This document shows positions 44,092-53,174 of a stretch of 64,000 bases of DNA, piece after piece. The notes beneath the pieces were generated by a model that saw nothing but the letters and a program-made list of their open reading frames with translations, was not told the DNA's origin and ran no database searches. This DNA is from Pseudomonas corrugata (GTDB taxonomy: Bacteria; Pseudomonadota; Gammaproteobacteria; Pseudomonadales; Pseudomonadaceae): positions 62,001 to 126,000 of the forward strand of contig NZ_LHVK01000005.1 of the NCBI RefSeq assembly GCF_001269905.1. The letters are read 5' to 3'. Position 1 is the first letter of the stretch. Each line of letters starts with the position of its first letter. The translations under genes were made by a program, and so were the position numbers.

Positions 44092-45194
44092 TGAGCAACG
44101 ACATTACCGATTACCGCGCCATTTTCCTCAATGATCGGCCGATGATGGATACGCGCGCCCCCATCGAGTTTCTCAAGGGTTCGTTTCCCGGCGTGGTCAA
44201 TCTGCCGCTGATGACTGACATCGAGCGGCAGCGGGTCGGTACTTGCTACAAACAGCAGGGCCAGCAAGCAGCAATTGTCCTGGGGCATCAGTTGGTGTCC
44301 GGCGACACCAAGGCGCAACGCATCCAGGCCTGGGCCGATTTCGCCCGGGCCCATCCTGACGGTGTTCTGTACTGCTTTCGCGGCGGCCTGCGCTCCCAGA
44401 TCGTCCAGCAATGGCTCAAGGACGAAGCCGGCATCGAGTACCCCAGGGTCGGTGGCGGCTATAAGGCAATGCGCACGTTCCTGCTGGACACCGTAGAGCA
44501 GGCGGTCGCCCAGTGCGATTTCGTCTTGCTGGGCGGCATGACCGGCACCGGCAAGACCGAAGTGCTGACCCAGCTTGTCAACGGGCTGGACCTCGAAGGT
44601 TACGCCAATCACCGGGGTTCGAGTTTCGGCAAGCGGGCCACGGGGCAGCCTTCCAATATCGATTTCGAAAACCGCCTGGCCGTGGATGTGCTGAAAAAGC
44701 GCGCCGCCGGTATCGGGCAATTCGTAGTGGAAGATGAGAGCCGCATGGTCGGCAGCTGTGCCTTGCCGTTGCCGCTGTACCAGCGCATGCAACAGGTTCC
44801 GATGGTCTGGCTTGAAGACAGTGTGGAACGACGGGTCGAGCGGATTCTGCGCGATTACGTCATCAACCTGAGCGCCGAGTTCATCGCCATACACGGCGAG
44901 GAGGGGTTCTCGCTGTTTTCCGAGCGGTTGCTGGCGAGTCTGGACAACATCCACAAGCGCCTGGGCGGCGATCGTCATCGTCGTCTGATGGCAATCATGG
45001 AAGCCGCCCTAGCCGAGCAGGCCGATAGCGGTGCCGTCGACTTGCATCGTGGCTGGATCGAAGGGTTGCTGCGCGAGTATTACGACCCGATGTACGTGTT
45101 CCAGCGGGAAAAGAAGGGCGTTCGGATCGAGTTTGCAGGGGAGCAGGCGGCTGTCCTTGAGTATCTGCGTGAGCGCGCCGTCCGGACAGGATGA
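44091..45194 (+). CDS. selU: tRNA 2-selenouridine synthase
   Basis: A 367-residue protein (also called mnmH). An N-terminal rhodanese domain has the catalytic cysteine in [10 protein letters not shown] (Cys95). A P-loop [11 protein letters not shown] (about 148-158) supports the geranyl/seleno exchange step. It swaps sulfur for selenium in 2-thiouridine at tRNA wobble positions using selenophosphate from SelD. The two genes form a tight operon. No selA/selB is present in the window, so tRNA selenation may be the main use of selenium here. Confidence 0.94.
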   Translation: MSNDITDYRAIFLNDRPMMDTRAPIEFLKGSFPGVVNLPLMTDIERQRVGTCYKQQGQQAAIVLGHQLVSGDTKAQRIQAWADFARAHPDGVLYCFRGGLRSQIVQQWLKDEAGIEYPRVGGGYKAMRTFLLDTVEQAVAQCDFVLLGGMTGTGKTEVLTQLVNGLDLEGYANHRGSSFGKRATGQPSNIDFENRLAVDVLKKRAAGIGQFVVEDESRMVGSCALPLPLYQRMQQVPMVWLEDSVERRVERILRDYVINLSAEFIAIHGEEGFSLFSERLLASLDNIHKRLGGDRHRRLMAIMEAALAEQADSGAVDLHRGWIEGLLREYYDPMYVFQREKKGVRIEFAGEQAAVLEYLRERAVRTG

Positions 45195-45204
45195 CCCCGG
45201 GACC

Positions 45205-45335
45205 TCATGGGAACGGGCTGCCGCTATCGCGAGCAGGCTCGCTCCCACATGGGCCTGAGGTGATCGCAGAGGTGTCGTCCACTGTAAATTCCCTGTGGGA
45301 GCGAGCCTGCTCGCGATAGCGGTGGATCATCCGGC
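45205..45335. repeat. REP doublet
   Basis: CGCGAGCAGGCTCGCTCCCAC near 45226 and GTGGGAGCGAGCCTGCTCGCG near 45295 in the gap between the convergent selU and permease genes. Confidence 0.88.
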
Positions 45336-45356
45336 GGCGATGTCAGTCTTGAAACC

Positions 45357-46409
45357 TTAAAGCAACACCGCTCCGATCAACCCGCAGACGATGCCGACCA
45401 GCATGGTCAACAGTGCCACGGTCACCAGCACTCGGGCATCGAAGTCCTTGCGTAGCATCAGCAACGACGGCAGGCTGATGCTCGGCAGTGTCATCAGCAA
45501 CGCCACGGCCGGTCCGGTACCCATGCCCAGGGTCATCATCGTTTGAACGATAGGGATTTCCGCTGCGGTGGGAATCACGAACAGCGTGCCGACAATGGCC
45601 AGCGGCACCAGCCACAGCAGGCTGTTGGCCATGGCGCCATCCACATGGGGAAACAGCCAGACCCGTGCCGCGCCCAGGACCAGCACAGCCAGCACATAAA
45701 CGGGAATGGTGCTCCAGAACAACTGCCACAAGGTCCGCCCCCAACGAGCCAGGAAAGGCTCGGCATCGACCTCGCTGGCCTCGGTCACCGCTTCTACGGC
45801 CGCCTCGGGCAATACTTCGGGGCGGGCGATGCGTTGGGCCACCATCGACACGCCGAAGACCAGCACAATGCCCGCCGCCAGCCGCAGGGCGGTGAAGCCC
45901 CAGCCCAGCACTAGGCCCATGAACACCAGGGTCGCGGGGTTGAGTACCGGGTTGCCGATCCAGAAGGCCAGCGCCGCGCCCACCGAGACATTCTGCCGAC
46001 GCATGCCGGCCGCCACTGGCGCCGCGCAGCACGAGCACATCATGCCGGGCAGGGCGAACAGTCCGCCGCGCAGGGTCGAGGCAAAGCCGGCCTGGCCGAA
46101 CAGGCGCAACAACCAGTCACGGGGAATCAGTACCTGCAACAGGGAGCCCAGGATCACCGCCAGCACCGCCGCTTTCCAGATCGCCAGGAAATACACCTTG
46201 GCGTAAGTCAGCGCGGCCATCAGCGGCGCGGTCTGTGCGTCGTTGAGGATCGAACCGCCGATACTGTGGTTATCGGCGGCGACAAACGCCTTGAGGTAAT
46301 AGGGCGACCATTTGACGTAGTAGAGACCGACGCAGGCCACCAGCAGGAACAGGGCGGGTTTCCACCAGAACGACCAGCCCCGAACGGGAGCGGCAGAAGA
46401 TAAAGACAT
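45357..46409 (-). CDS. YraQ/UPF0718-type permease
   Basis: A 350-residue inner-membrane protein with about ten helices. It has the LPGMMCSCCAAPVAAGMRRQ motif (two adjacent cysteines) and a second related motif in the C-terminal half (FVIPTAAEIPIVQTMM), typical of the UPF0718/DUF318 permeases. Some members are linked to arsenite, thiosulfate or metal handling. Substrate unknown. Confidence 0.82.
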   Translation of the reverse strand: MSLSSAAPVRGWSFWWKPALFLLVACVGLYYVKWSPYYLKAFVAADNHSIGGSILNDAQTAPLMAALTYAKVYFLAIWKAAVLAVILGSLLQVLIPRDWLLRLFGQAGFASTLRGGLFALPGMMCSCCAAPVAAGMRRQNVSVGAALAFWIGNPVLNPATLVFMGLVLGWGFTALRLAAGIVLVFGVSMVAQRIARPEVLPEAAVEAVTEASEVDAEPFLARWGRTLWQLFWSTIPVYVLAVLVLGAARVWLFPHVDGAMANSLLWLVPLAIVGTLFVIPTAAEIPIVQTMMTLGMGTGPAVALLMTLPSISLPSLLMLRKDFDARVLVTVALLTMLVGIVCGLIGAVLL

Positions 46410-46496
46410 GGAGAAGGTCCGGGCAGTAGGGATGTAGGCGCATCATACCCTGTGGCGAGGAAGCTTGCTGTGGCGAGGGTGCTTCCGCCGGGCTGC

Positions 46497-46606
46497 GTCC
46501 TGTAGGAGCTGTTGACTGCAACGAGGCTGCGATCTTTCCACTGACAATTGAGCCTCAAGGGAAAGATCAAAATCAAAAGATCGCAGGCTTCGCCAGCTCC
46601 TACGAT
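46497..46606. repeat. second-family palindromic repeat
   Basis: TAGGAGCTGTTGACTGCAACG, AGGCTGCGATCTTT, then AAGATCGCAGGCTTCGCCAGC: the same repeat as at 8962-9062. Inverted arms end in CAGCTCCTAC. Confidence 0.8.
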
Positions 46607-46615
46607 GCCTGCCGC

Positions 46616-47290
46616 TTACGTGGGACAGGTTTGCTGCCCGTTATCCAGGCCCTGCTTGTAGCTCCGGCTGGACAGGCTGGCCTTGCCGTTGTGCCAGATC
46701 AGGGTCAGTACATACAGCGAATCGAAATCCCCCGATTCCCAGTCTTTGGCAATGGTCTGCTTCTTGCCCACGGCCTCGCCGGCCACCTTGTTGATCAGTT
46801 CCGGCAGATAGCCGTGGGACCACGCCGTGTAGATAGTAGCGTTGTGGTACTTGTCATGCAGCAGTTCGTCGGCCAGGGCGCTGGTGTCGTTGGCCGAGTA
46901 TTCGATATTGACCGGCAACCCGAGTTTGATCGCGCTGGGACTGATGGTCATCAACGGGCGAATATAGCTGTAGGAATTATCACGTTCGCCTTCTTCCACG
47001 TTGCGGGTCGGGTTGGCCGCGAATACGTAGTCGGCCTTGCCGAACTTTTGTGGCAACAGGGTGGCCAGGTTGATGGCGCGATTGAGCCCCTGGCAGTTGA
47101 GTTGGCCCAGTCCACCGGCGGGTTTTTCGGCGTGGCGCAGAAATACCAGGGTCTGGATGCCATCGACCGGCTGGGCGCGACTGACGCTGGACTCCAATGA
47201 CAGCGCTAGACCGCAGATCACGAGCAGCGTCGGCAGGATCAGCCAAGAGCGGCGTTGGAGGTGTCTGGTGAACTTCAGGGGATTAATCAT
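46616..47290 (-). CDS. histidine phosphatase-family protein with N-terminal membrane anchor
   Basis: A 224-residue protein. One membrane segment (WLILPTLLVICGLALSLESS) precedes the phosphatase domain, with the catalytic motif TLVFLRHAEKPAGG near residue 48. A second histidine is in IYTAWSHGYLPEL. The domain is probably periplasmic. Substrate unknown; other members act on phosphosugars or polyphosphates. A single gene. Confidence 0.82.
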   Translation of the reverse strand: MINPLKFTRHLQRRSWLILPTLLVICGLALSLESSVSRAQPVDGIQTLVFLRHAEKPAGGLGQLNCQGLNRAINLATLLPQKFGKADYVFAANPTRNVEEGERDNSYSYIRPLMTISPSAIKLGLPVNIEYSANDTSALADELLHDKYHNATIYTAWSHGYLPELINKVAGEAVGKKQTIAKDWESGDFDSLYVLTLIWHNGKASLSSRSYKQGLDNGQQTCPT

Positions 47291-47615
47291 CGGATTATGT
47301 TCTTCGGCTGTCTCGAGTCAGGCTTCGAGTCAGGCTGACAAACCCTGGTACCGCGAAGCCTTGGCTTCGGGGGTTTTCCTTGTCGTTACGCCGCTTCGAT
47401 TCCTCGGGGCATTGCTCTGAGTCTCCTGAAGCCCTTTGGTTCGATGCTGCCACGGCTCTCTTCCGTGAGATGGAGTGAACATTAACGACAGGATGTTGCG
47501 AAATTAATAACGGCCGGCGTGAATACCGTGACCGTCAGGAGGGGGGCATTTCCTGATGCTATCCACCCGATCCTCAATTATGCTCCAGCATTTCCCTCCT
47601 GCCATGGAGCTCCCC
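47291..47615. other. 325 bp intergenic region
   Basis: It separates the divergent phosphatase and GST genes and must carry both promoters. A short hairpin CGAAGCC-TT-GGCTTCG followed by GGGGGTTTT lies at 47354-47376. I see no further gene or repeat. Confidence 0.4.
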
Positions 47616-48314
47616 ATGCCCAACCTGACCCAATTCCCCATCACCCAGAAATGGCCGGCCCAATACCCCGAGTGGCTCCAGCTCTACTCCCTGCCAACCC
47701 CAAACGGCGTGAAGGTCTCGATCATGTTGGAAGAGATCGGTCTGCCCTACGAACCCCACAAAGTGGATTTCGGCAGCAATGATCAACTGTCCCCTGAGTT
47801 CCTCTCCCTCAACCCGAACAATAAGATCCCGGCGATTCTTGATCCCCACGGGCCGGGGGATCAGCCGCTGGCGTTGTTCGAGTCCGGGGCGATTCTGATT
47901 TACCTGGCGGACAAGAGCGGTCAACTGCTGGCCCAGGAGTCGGCGGCGCGCTACGAGACGATTCAGTGGTTGATGTTCCAGATGGGCGGTATCGGGCCGA
48001 TGTTCGGGCAGCTGGGTTTCTTCAATAAATTCGCAGGCAAGGACTATGAGGACAAGCGACCTCGCGACCGTTATGTGGAGGAGAGCAAGCGGTTGCTCAA
48101 GGTACTCGATGGTCGCCTGGAAGGGCGCGACTGGATCATGGGCGAGCGCTACACCATTGCCGACATCGCCACCTTTCCGTGGGTGCGCAACTTGATCGGG
48201 TTCTATGAGGCCGGCGATCTGGTGGGAATCCAGAACTTCCCCAACGTGACGCGGGTGCTGGAACGCTTCCTGGCGCGGCCGGCGGTGGTCCGTGGTTTGA
48301 AGATCCCGGAATGA
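47616..48314 (+). CDS. glutathione S-transferase, YghU/GstN-like
   Basis: A 232-residue GST. The N-terminal thioredoxin-like domain has SLPTPNGVKVSIMLEEIGLP and ALFESGAILIYLADKSG (glutathione-binding ESGAI), followed by the helical domain (GERYTIADIATFPWVRN). This is the YghU/YfcG-like class with disulfide-bond reductase activity. Start ATG 47616 follows GGAG. The stop lies next to the PhzF-like gene. Confidence 0.9.
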   Translation: MPNLTQFPITQKWPAQYPEWLQLYSLPTPNGVKVSIMLEEIGLPYEPHKVDFGSNDQLSPEFLSLNPNNKIPAILDPHGPGDQPLALFESGAILIYLADKSGQLLAQESAARYETIQWLMFQMGGIGPMFGQLGFFNKFAGKDYEDKRPRDRYVEESKRLLKVLDGRLEGRDWIMGERYTIADIATFPWVRNLIGFYEAGDLVGIQNFPNVTRVLERFLARPAVVRGLKIPE

Positions 48315-49168
48315 GCGGAGCGATGACCCGCCGATTCGATTTCAAGCAACTGGACGTGTTCAGCAACGTGCCGCTCAAGGGCAATCCGCTGGCCGTGGTG
48401 CTGGGGGCCGATGAGCTCAGCGATGAACAGATGATCGCTTTTGCCAACTGGACCAACCTCAGCGAAACCACTTTCCTGTTGGCACCGCAACATCCGGAGG
48501 CGGACTACCGGGTGCGTATTTTCAGCACGTCGACCGAGTTGCCGTTTGCCGGGCATCCTACCCTGGGCAGCTGTCATGCCTGGTTGGAGGCCGGTGGCGT
48601 ATCGAAAGGCCGGGAGATCGTGCAGGAGTGCGGCGTAGGCCTGGTCAGGATTCGTCGCAATGAACACGGGTTGGCGTTCCTGGCTCCGCCGCTGCTCAAA
48701 TCCGGTCCGCTGGACGTTGATCTGTTGGAACGGGTACGCAGTGGGCTGAGGCTGCCGGCCGAGGCGATTGTCGACGCGCAATGGGTTGATAACGGCGCCG
48801 GTTGGCTGGCGTTGATGCTCAAGGATCGTCAGCAGGTGCTGACGCTCAAGCCTGACTATCACCAGCTTCTGGATTTGGCGGTGGGGGTCGTCGCGCCTTG
48901 GGATCCGGCCGTGGATGGTGATGAGGCTCAGTTTGAAGTGCGGGGTTTCATCGCCGGTGATGGCATGCCGGAGGATCCGGCCACCGGCAGCCTGAATGCC
49001 GGTCTTGCCCAGTGGATGCTGGGCAAGGGGCTGGCGCCGTCGTCTTATGTAGTCAGTCAGGGATTGACCATGGGGCGTGCTGGACGGATTCATGTCGAGC
49101 AAATCGCTGAAGATGTCTGGATCGGTGGCGCGGTGGTGACCTGCATCAATGGTTCGCTGAGCTTGTGA
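48311..49168 (+). CDS. PhzF-family protein (isomerase-like)
   Basis: A 285-residue protein of the PhzF fold. Catalytic glutamate in WTNLSETTFLL; ELPFAGHPTLGSCHAW; and the DPATGSLNAG loop near the C-terminus. It need not make phenazine; relatives are diaminopimelate-epimerase-like isomerases of unknown substrate. ATG 48311 overlaps the GST stop in an ATGA; ATG 48323 with GCGGAGCG before it is an alternative. Confidence 0.88.
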   Translation: MSGAMTRRFDFKQLDVFSNVPLKGNPLAVVLGADELSDEQMIAFANWTNLSETTFLLAPQHPEADYRVRIFSTSTELPFAGHPTLGSCHAWLEAGGVSKGREIVQECGVGLVRIRRNEHGLAFLAPPLLKSGPLDVDLLERVRSGLRLPAEAIVDAQWVDNGAGWLALMLKDRQQVLTLKPDYHQLLDLAVGVVAPWDPAVDGDEAQFEVRGFIAGDGMPEDPATGSLNAGLAQWMLGKGLAPSSYVVSQGLTMGRAGRIHVEQIAEDVWIGGAVVTCINGSLSL

Positions 49169-49216
49169 GTGGATTATTGCCCTGCCGGTAACACTCTGTT
49201 CTCCAGGCGGTGTTTG

Positions 49217-49236
49217 TGCCCTGGCCGGCCAGGGCA
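49217..49236. terminator. palindrome downstream of the PhzF-like gene
   Basis: TGCCCTGG-CCGG-CCAGGGCA, a compact perfect palindrome between the PhzF-like gene and hemB. No clear U-tract follows, so terminator function is not certain. Confidence 0.4.
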
Positions 49237-49280
49237 TAAGCTTTGTCCCCCTGTGATTGACCCATTTGCCCAGGAGTCCC

Positions 49281-50255
49281 ATGTCCAGCCAGTTCCCCGA
49301 AGCACGTCCACGCCGCCTGCGTCGTAATGCCAGCCTGCGCAGTCTTTTCCAGGAAACCGAGTTCACGTTGAACGACCTGGTCCTGCCGATTTTCGTCGAA
49401 GAAGAAATCGATGACTTCGTGCCGATCAAGAGCATGCCGGGCGTGGTGCGCATTCCTGAGTCGAAACTGGCCGGCGAGATCGAGCGATATGCCCGTGCGG
49501 GCATCAAGTCGGTGATGACCTTTGGCGTGTCCCATCGTCTGGACAGCGACGGCAGCGACACCTGGAACGAGCGTGGTCTGGTATCGCGCATGGCCGCGAT
49601 CTGCAAGGACGCGGTACCGGAAATGATCGTGATGTCCGACACGTGTTTCTGTGAATACACCGATCACGGTCATTGCGGTGTGCTTCATGGGCATGAAGTG
49701 GACAACGACCGGACCCTGTTCAACCTGGGTCGACAAGCTGTGGCAGCGGCTCGCGCCGGTGCCGATATCATTGCTCCGTCCGCGGCGATGGATGGGCAGG
49801 TCCAGGCGATTCGCAAGGCCCTGGATGAAGCCGGCTTCAGCCAGACGGCAATCATGGCCTATTCCACCAAATTCGCCTCGGCGCTCTATGGCCCGTTCCG
49901 TGAGGCTGGCGGCAGTGCTTTGAAGGGCGACCGCAAGAGCTACCAGATGAACCCGATGAACCGTCGCGAAGCGTTGCGCGAATCCCTGCTCGACGAACAG
50001 GAAGGCGCCGATGCGTTGATGGTCAAACCGGCCGGTGCCTACCTCGATATCATCCGTGACATCCGCCAGGCGTCTAACCTGCCGCTGTCGGCCTATCAGG
50101 TCAGTGGCGAGTACGCGATGATCAAGTTCGCCGCCCAGGCGGGTGCAATCGACGAAGCCCGAGTGGTGCGTGAAAGCCTTGGCGCGATCAAGCGGGCGGG
50201 GGCCGATCTGATCTTCACCTACTTTGCGATGGACCTGGCATCGAGCGGTATCTGA
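49281..50255 (+). CDS. hemB: delta-aminolevulinic acid dehydratase, zinc-type
   Basis: A 324-residue porphobilinogen synthase. The Schiff-base lysines lie in SYQMN-upstream [12 protein letters not shown] and [11 protein letters not shown]. It carries three zinc cysteines, Cys122, Cys124 and Cys132 ([14 protein letters not shown]), with the same spacing as E. coli 120/122/130. The housekeeping HemB of P. aeruginosa lacks these cysteines and is magnesium-dependent, from memory. This is therefore probably a second, zinc-requiring enzyme. Start ATG 49281 follows CAGGAGT. Confidence 0.92.
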   Translation: MSSQFPEARPRRLRRNASLRSLFQETEFTLNDLVLPIFVEEEIDDFVPIKSMPGVVRIPESKLAGEIERYARAGIKSVMTFGVSHRLDSDGSDTWNERGLVSRMAAICKDAVPEMIVMSDTCFCEYTDHGHCGVLHGHEVDNDRTLFNLGRQAVAAARAGADIIAPSAAMDGQVQAIRKALDEAGFSQTAIMAYSTKFASALYGPFREAGGSALKGDRKSYQMNPMNRREALRESLLDEQEGADALMVKPAGAYLDIIRDIRQASNLPLSAYQVSGEYAMIKFAAQAGAIDEARVVRESLGAIKRAGADLIFTYFAMDLASSGI

Positions 50256-50269
50256 TTCCCCCATGTCCA

Positions 50270-51300
50270 GCTCAATTCCCTTGTGGGAGCGAGCCTGCTC
50301 GCGATAACGTTGGGTCAGTTTGCATTGATGTTGTGTGTGTCGCCGTCATCGCGGGCAAGCCCGGCTCCCACAGGCCCGAGGTGCCCGCGGATTTGCTGTC
50401 CAGCTCAATTCCCTTGTGGGAGCGAGCCTGCTCGCGATGACGTTGGATCAGCTTGCATTGATGTTGTGTGTGCCGCCGTCATTGCGGGCAAGCCCGGCTC
50501 CCACAGGCCCGAGGTGCCCGCGGACTTGCTGTCCAGCTCAATTCCCTTGTGGGAGCGGGCTTGCTCGCGAAAGCGGTGGATCAGCTTGCATTGATGTTGT
50601 GTGTGCCGCCGTCATCGCGGGCAAGCCCGGCTCCCACAGGCCCGAGGTGCCCGCGGACTTGCTGTCCAGCTCAATTCCCTTGTGGGGGCTTGCTCGCGAA
50701 AGCGGTGGATCAGCTTGCATTGATGTTGTGTGTGCCGCCGTCATCGCGGGCAAGCCCGGCTCCCACAGGCCCGAGGTGCCCGCGGATTTGCTGTCCAGCT
50801 CAATTCCCTTGTGGGAGCGAGCCTGCTCGCGATGACGTTGGATCAGCTTGCATTGATGTTGTGTGTGCCGCCGTCATCGCGGGCAAGCCCGGCTCCCACA
50901 GGCCCGAGGTGCCCGCGGACTTGCTGTCCAGCTCAATTCCCTTGTGGGGGCTTGCTCGCGAAAGCGGTGGATCAGCTTGCATTGATGTTGTGTGTGCCGC
51001 CGTCATCGCGGGCAAGCCCGGCTCCCACAGGCCCGAGGTGCCCGCGGATTTGCTGTCCAGCTCAGTTCCCTTGTGGGAGCGGGCTTGCTCGCGAAAGCGG
51101 TGGATCAGTTTGCATTGATGTTGTGTGTGCCGCCGTCATCGCGGGCAAGCCCGGCTCCCACAGGCCCGAGGTGCCCGCGGACTTGCTGTCCAACTCAATT
51201 CCCTTGTGGGAGCGGGCTTGCTCGCGAAAGCGGTGGATCAGTTTGCATTGATGTTGTGTGTGCCGCCGTCATCGCGAGCGGGCTCGCTCCCACATGGGTT
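50270..51300. repeat. tandem array of eight ~133 bp REP-pair units
   Basis: Anchors TGCATTGATG at 50321, 50454, 50587, 50716, 50849, 50978, 51111 and 51244, so periods of 133, 133, 129, 133, 129, 133 and 133. Each unit holds a forward REP, GCATTGATGTTGTGTGTG spacer, an inverted REP and the linker CCCGAGGTGCCCGCGGA. The 129 bp steps lead into copies 4 and 6, which lost 'AGCG' in the first REP arm. The last copy ends in an intact inverted arm (CGCGAGCGGGCTCGCTCCCAC). Confidence 0.95.
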
Positions 51301-51384
51301 TTGCGGTGTTATTGAGCCACCGAACATAGCCTGCCCCCGCTTTTGATCGTATGGTGCTCTGGAGTCCAAACCTGATGGAGCCCT

Positions 51385-52479
51385 ATGCTTTTCAATCGAT
51401 GGTTGTTCATTTTCCCGGCATTGCTGGTCCTGGCCGGTTGCGGCAGTCGTCAGGCCCAGGAGCCTGAGCGCCAGCCTGCCGAGGTCAAGGCGCAGATCGT
51501 GCGGTTGTTGCCGGCCAAGACCGCGGATCGCGAAGGCTGGGCCACGGACATCTATGTTGCGTTTACCGCGCAGCAGATCCCGCCTACAACGCAGAATATC
51601 TGTTCGGTCCTGGCGGTCACTGAGCAGGAGTCGACGTTCCAGGCCGACCCCACTGTGCCGGGTTTGGGCAAGATTGCCCGGCAGGAAATCGACCGCCGTG
51701 CGGCGAAGCTGCATATTCCCGGGATACTGATCAGCGGCGCGCTCCAGGTACGTTCATCCAATGGCAAGAGCTACAGCGACCGGCTCGCCGCGGTACGCAG
51801 CGAGAAGGAGCTGAGCGGCATTTTTGATGACTTCATTGGCATGGTGCCGCTGGGCAAAACGCTGTTCGACGGCTTCAACCCGGTGCACACCGGCGGGCCG
51901 ATGCAGGTCAGTATCGCCTTCGCCCAGGCCAATGCCCTACATTATCCTTATGCAGTGGAGGGTTCGATTCGCAAGGAAGTGTTCAGTCGTCGCGGAGGGA
52001 TGTATTTCGGCATTGCACATTTGTTGGGGTATCCGGTGAGCTACACCGAACCGCTGTATCGCTTTGCCGATTTCAATGCCGGTTGGTACGCCAGCCGCAA
52101 TGCAGCATTCCAGCATGCAGTGAGCTGCGCCTCAGGTATTTCCCTGGCACTCGACGGGGACCTGATCCGGCATGACTCCATCATGCCTGGCAGCACCGAG
52201 CTGGCGGTGCGCACGCTTGGGAAATCATTGGGAATGCGCAACCCGACCATTCGCGATCAGTTGGAGCAGGGCGACAGCCTGGCGTTCGAGGACAGCAAAC
52301 TCTACAGGCGCGTCTTCGAACTGGCCGACAAGGCCGAGGGTAAGCCGTTGCCCCGTGCGGTGTTGCCGGGGATCGTGCTCAAAAGCCCGAAAATCACCCG
52401 TAAGCTGACCACCGCATGGTTTGCCAAGCGCGTGGATGAACGTTATCAGCGGTGCATGACACGGTCGGCGGGACGGTAG
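51385..52479 (+). CDS. DUF1615 lipoprotein
   Basis: A 364-residue protein with a lipoprotein signal (FPALLVLAGCGSRQ; lipid on Cys19). Conserved segments TEQESTFQADPTVPGLGKIA, FNPVHTGGPMQVSIAFAQAN and WYASRNAAFQHAVSCASG are typical of DUF1615. The TEQES glutamate suggests similarity to lytic-transglycosylase-like folds. Function unknown. Single gene, followed by a terminator. Confidence 0.85.
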   Translation: MLFNRWLFIFPALLVLAGCGSRQAQEPERQPAEVKAQIVRLLPAKTADREGWATDIYVAFTAQQIPPTTQNICSVLAVTEQESTFQADPTVPGLGKIARQEIDRRAAKLHIPGILISGALQVRSSNGKSYSDRLAAVRSEKELSGIFDDFIGMVPLGKTLFDGFNPVHTGGPMQVSIAFAQANALHYPYAVEGSIRKEVFSRRGGMYFGIAHLLGYPVSYTEPLYRFADFNAGWYASRNAAFQHAVSCASGISLALDGDLIRHDSIMPGSTELAVRTLGKSLGMRNPTIRDQLEQGDSLAFEDSKLYRRVFELADKAEGKPLPRAVLPGIVLKSPKITRKLTTAWFAKRVDERYQRCMTRSAGR

Positions 52480-52493
52480 CGAGCAGGATCATG

Positions 52494-52520
52494 AAAAAAG
52501 CCCGGCGGATGAGGCCGGGC
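52494..52520 (-). terminator. terminator between the DUF1615 and repeat-protein genes
   Basis: GCCCGGC/GCCGGGC stem. On the minus strand it is followed by six T and ends the repeat-protein gene; it may also serve the plus-strand lipoprotein gene. Confidence 0.85.
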
Positions 52521-52547
52521 CTTTGTCGGGCAGAGCAGGGCGGCAAG

Positions 52548-52982
52548 TCATGCGCGGTTCTGGGTCAAACGATCGGAACCACTTTCAGCCACGCGGTTCT
52601 GGTTCAGGCGATCGGAGCCACCTTCAGCCACGCGGTTCTGGTTCAGGCGATCGGAGCCACCTTCAGCCACGCGATTCTGGTTCAGACTATCCGAGCCACC
52701 TTCAGCCACGCGATTCTGGTTCAGACGATCGGAGCCACCTTCAGCCACGCGATTCTGGTTCAGACGATCCGAGCCACCTTCAGCTACGCGATTCTGGTTC
52801 AGACGATCCGAGCCACCTTCAGCCACACGGTTCTGGTTCAGACGATCCGAACCACCTTCGGCCACACGGTTTTCAATCAGTCGATCGGAACCGCCTTCGG
52901 CAACGACCTGATGGGAAGAAGCGGCAAATACGTTGGCTGCGAGAACCGAGAAAGCGAGGCTGAGGATGATTTGGCGTTTCAT
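52548..52982 (-). CDS. secreted protein with nine 13-residue tandem repeats
   Basis: A 144-residue protein. Signal peptide MKRQIILSLAFSVLAANVFA, then SSHQV, then nine copies of (V)AEGGSDRLNQNR-type repeats. The first ends LIENR and the last is AESGSDRLTQNR; copy 6 has S for R. At DNA level this is a 39 bp tandem repeat. It is polar, highly charged and has no cysteine or hydrophobic core, so probably unfolded or of regular beta-helix/turn shape. Start ATG 52982. It has a good terminator. I recall uninformatively named homologues in pseudomonads; function is unknown. Confidence 0.85.
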   Translation of the reverse strand: MKRQIILSLAFSVLAANVFAASSHQVVAEGGSDRLIENRVAEGGSDRLNQNRVAEGGSDRLNQNRVAEGGSDRLNQNRVAEGGSDRLNQNRVAEGGSDSLNQNRVAEGGSDRLNQNRVAEGGSDRLNQNRVAESGSDRLTQNRA

Positions 52983-53174
52983 GATGGTGTGCTCCGGGGG
53001 TGCAGTGGGTTTGTGTGGGGCCATTGTTGCGTCGGACAGTCATCATGAGAACTTCATTGGCGTGATGGTGAACATCGATGGCGGTGATAGCTGGTGGATG
53101 TGCAGCTCGTCCACGGACTGGAACATCGGTCGCCCTCGAAGTTCTATCGACTGAACCTTCCCAGGAGGCAGGCT

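Noticed and set aside
50270..51300. CRISPR array
   Set aside because: Units of 133 bp are near identical along their full length, with no unique spacers and no cas genes.
50283..51346. Overlapping repeat-derived open frames of 70-216 codons in the 50-51 kb array
   Set aside because: All are translations of the same 133 bp unit with no ribosome-binding site; the array is non-coding.
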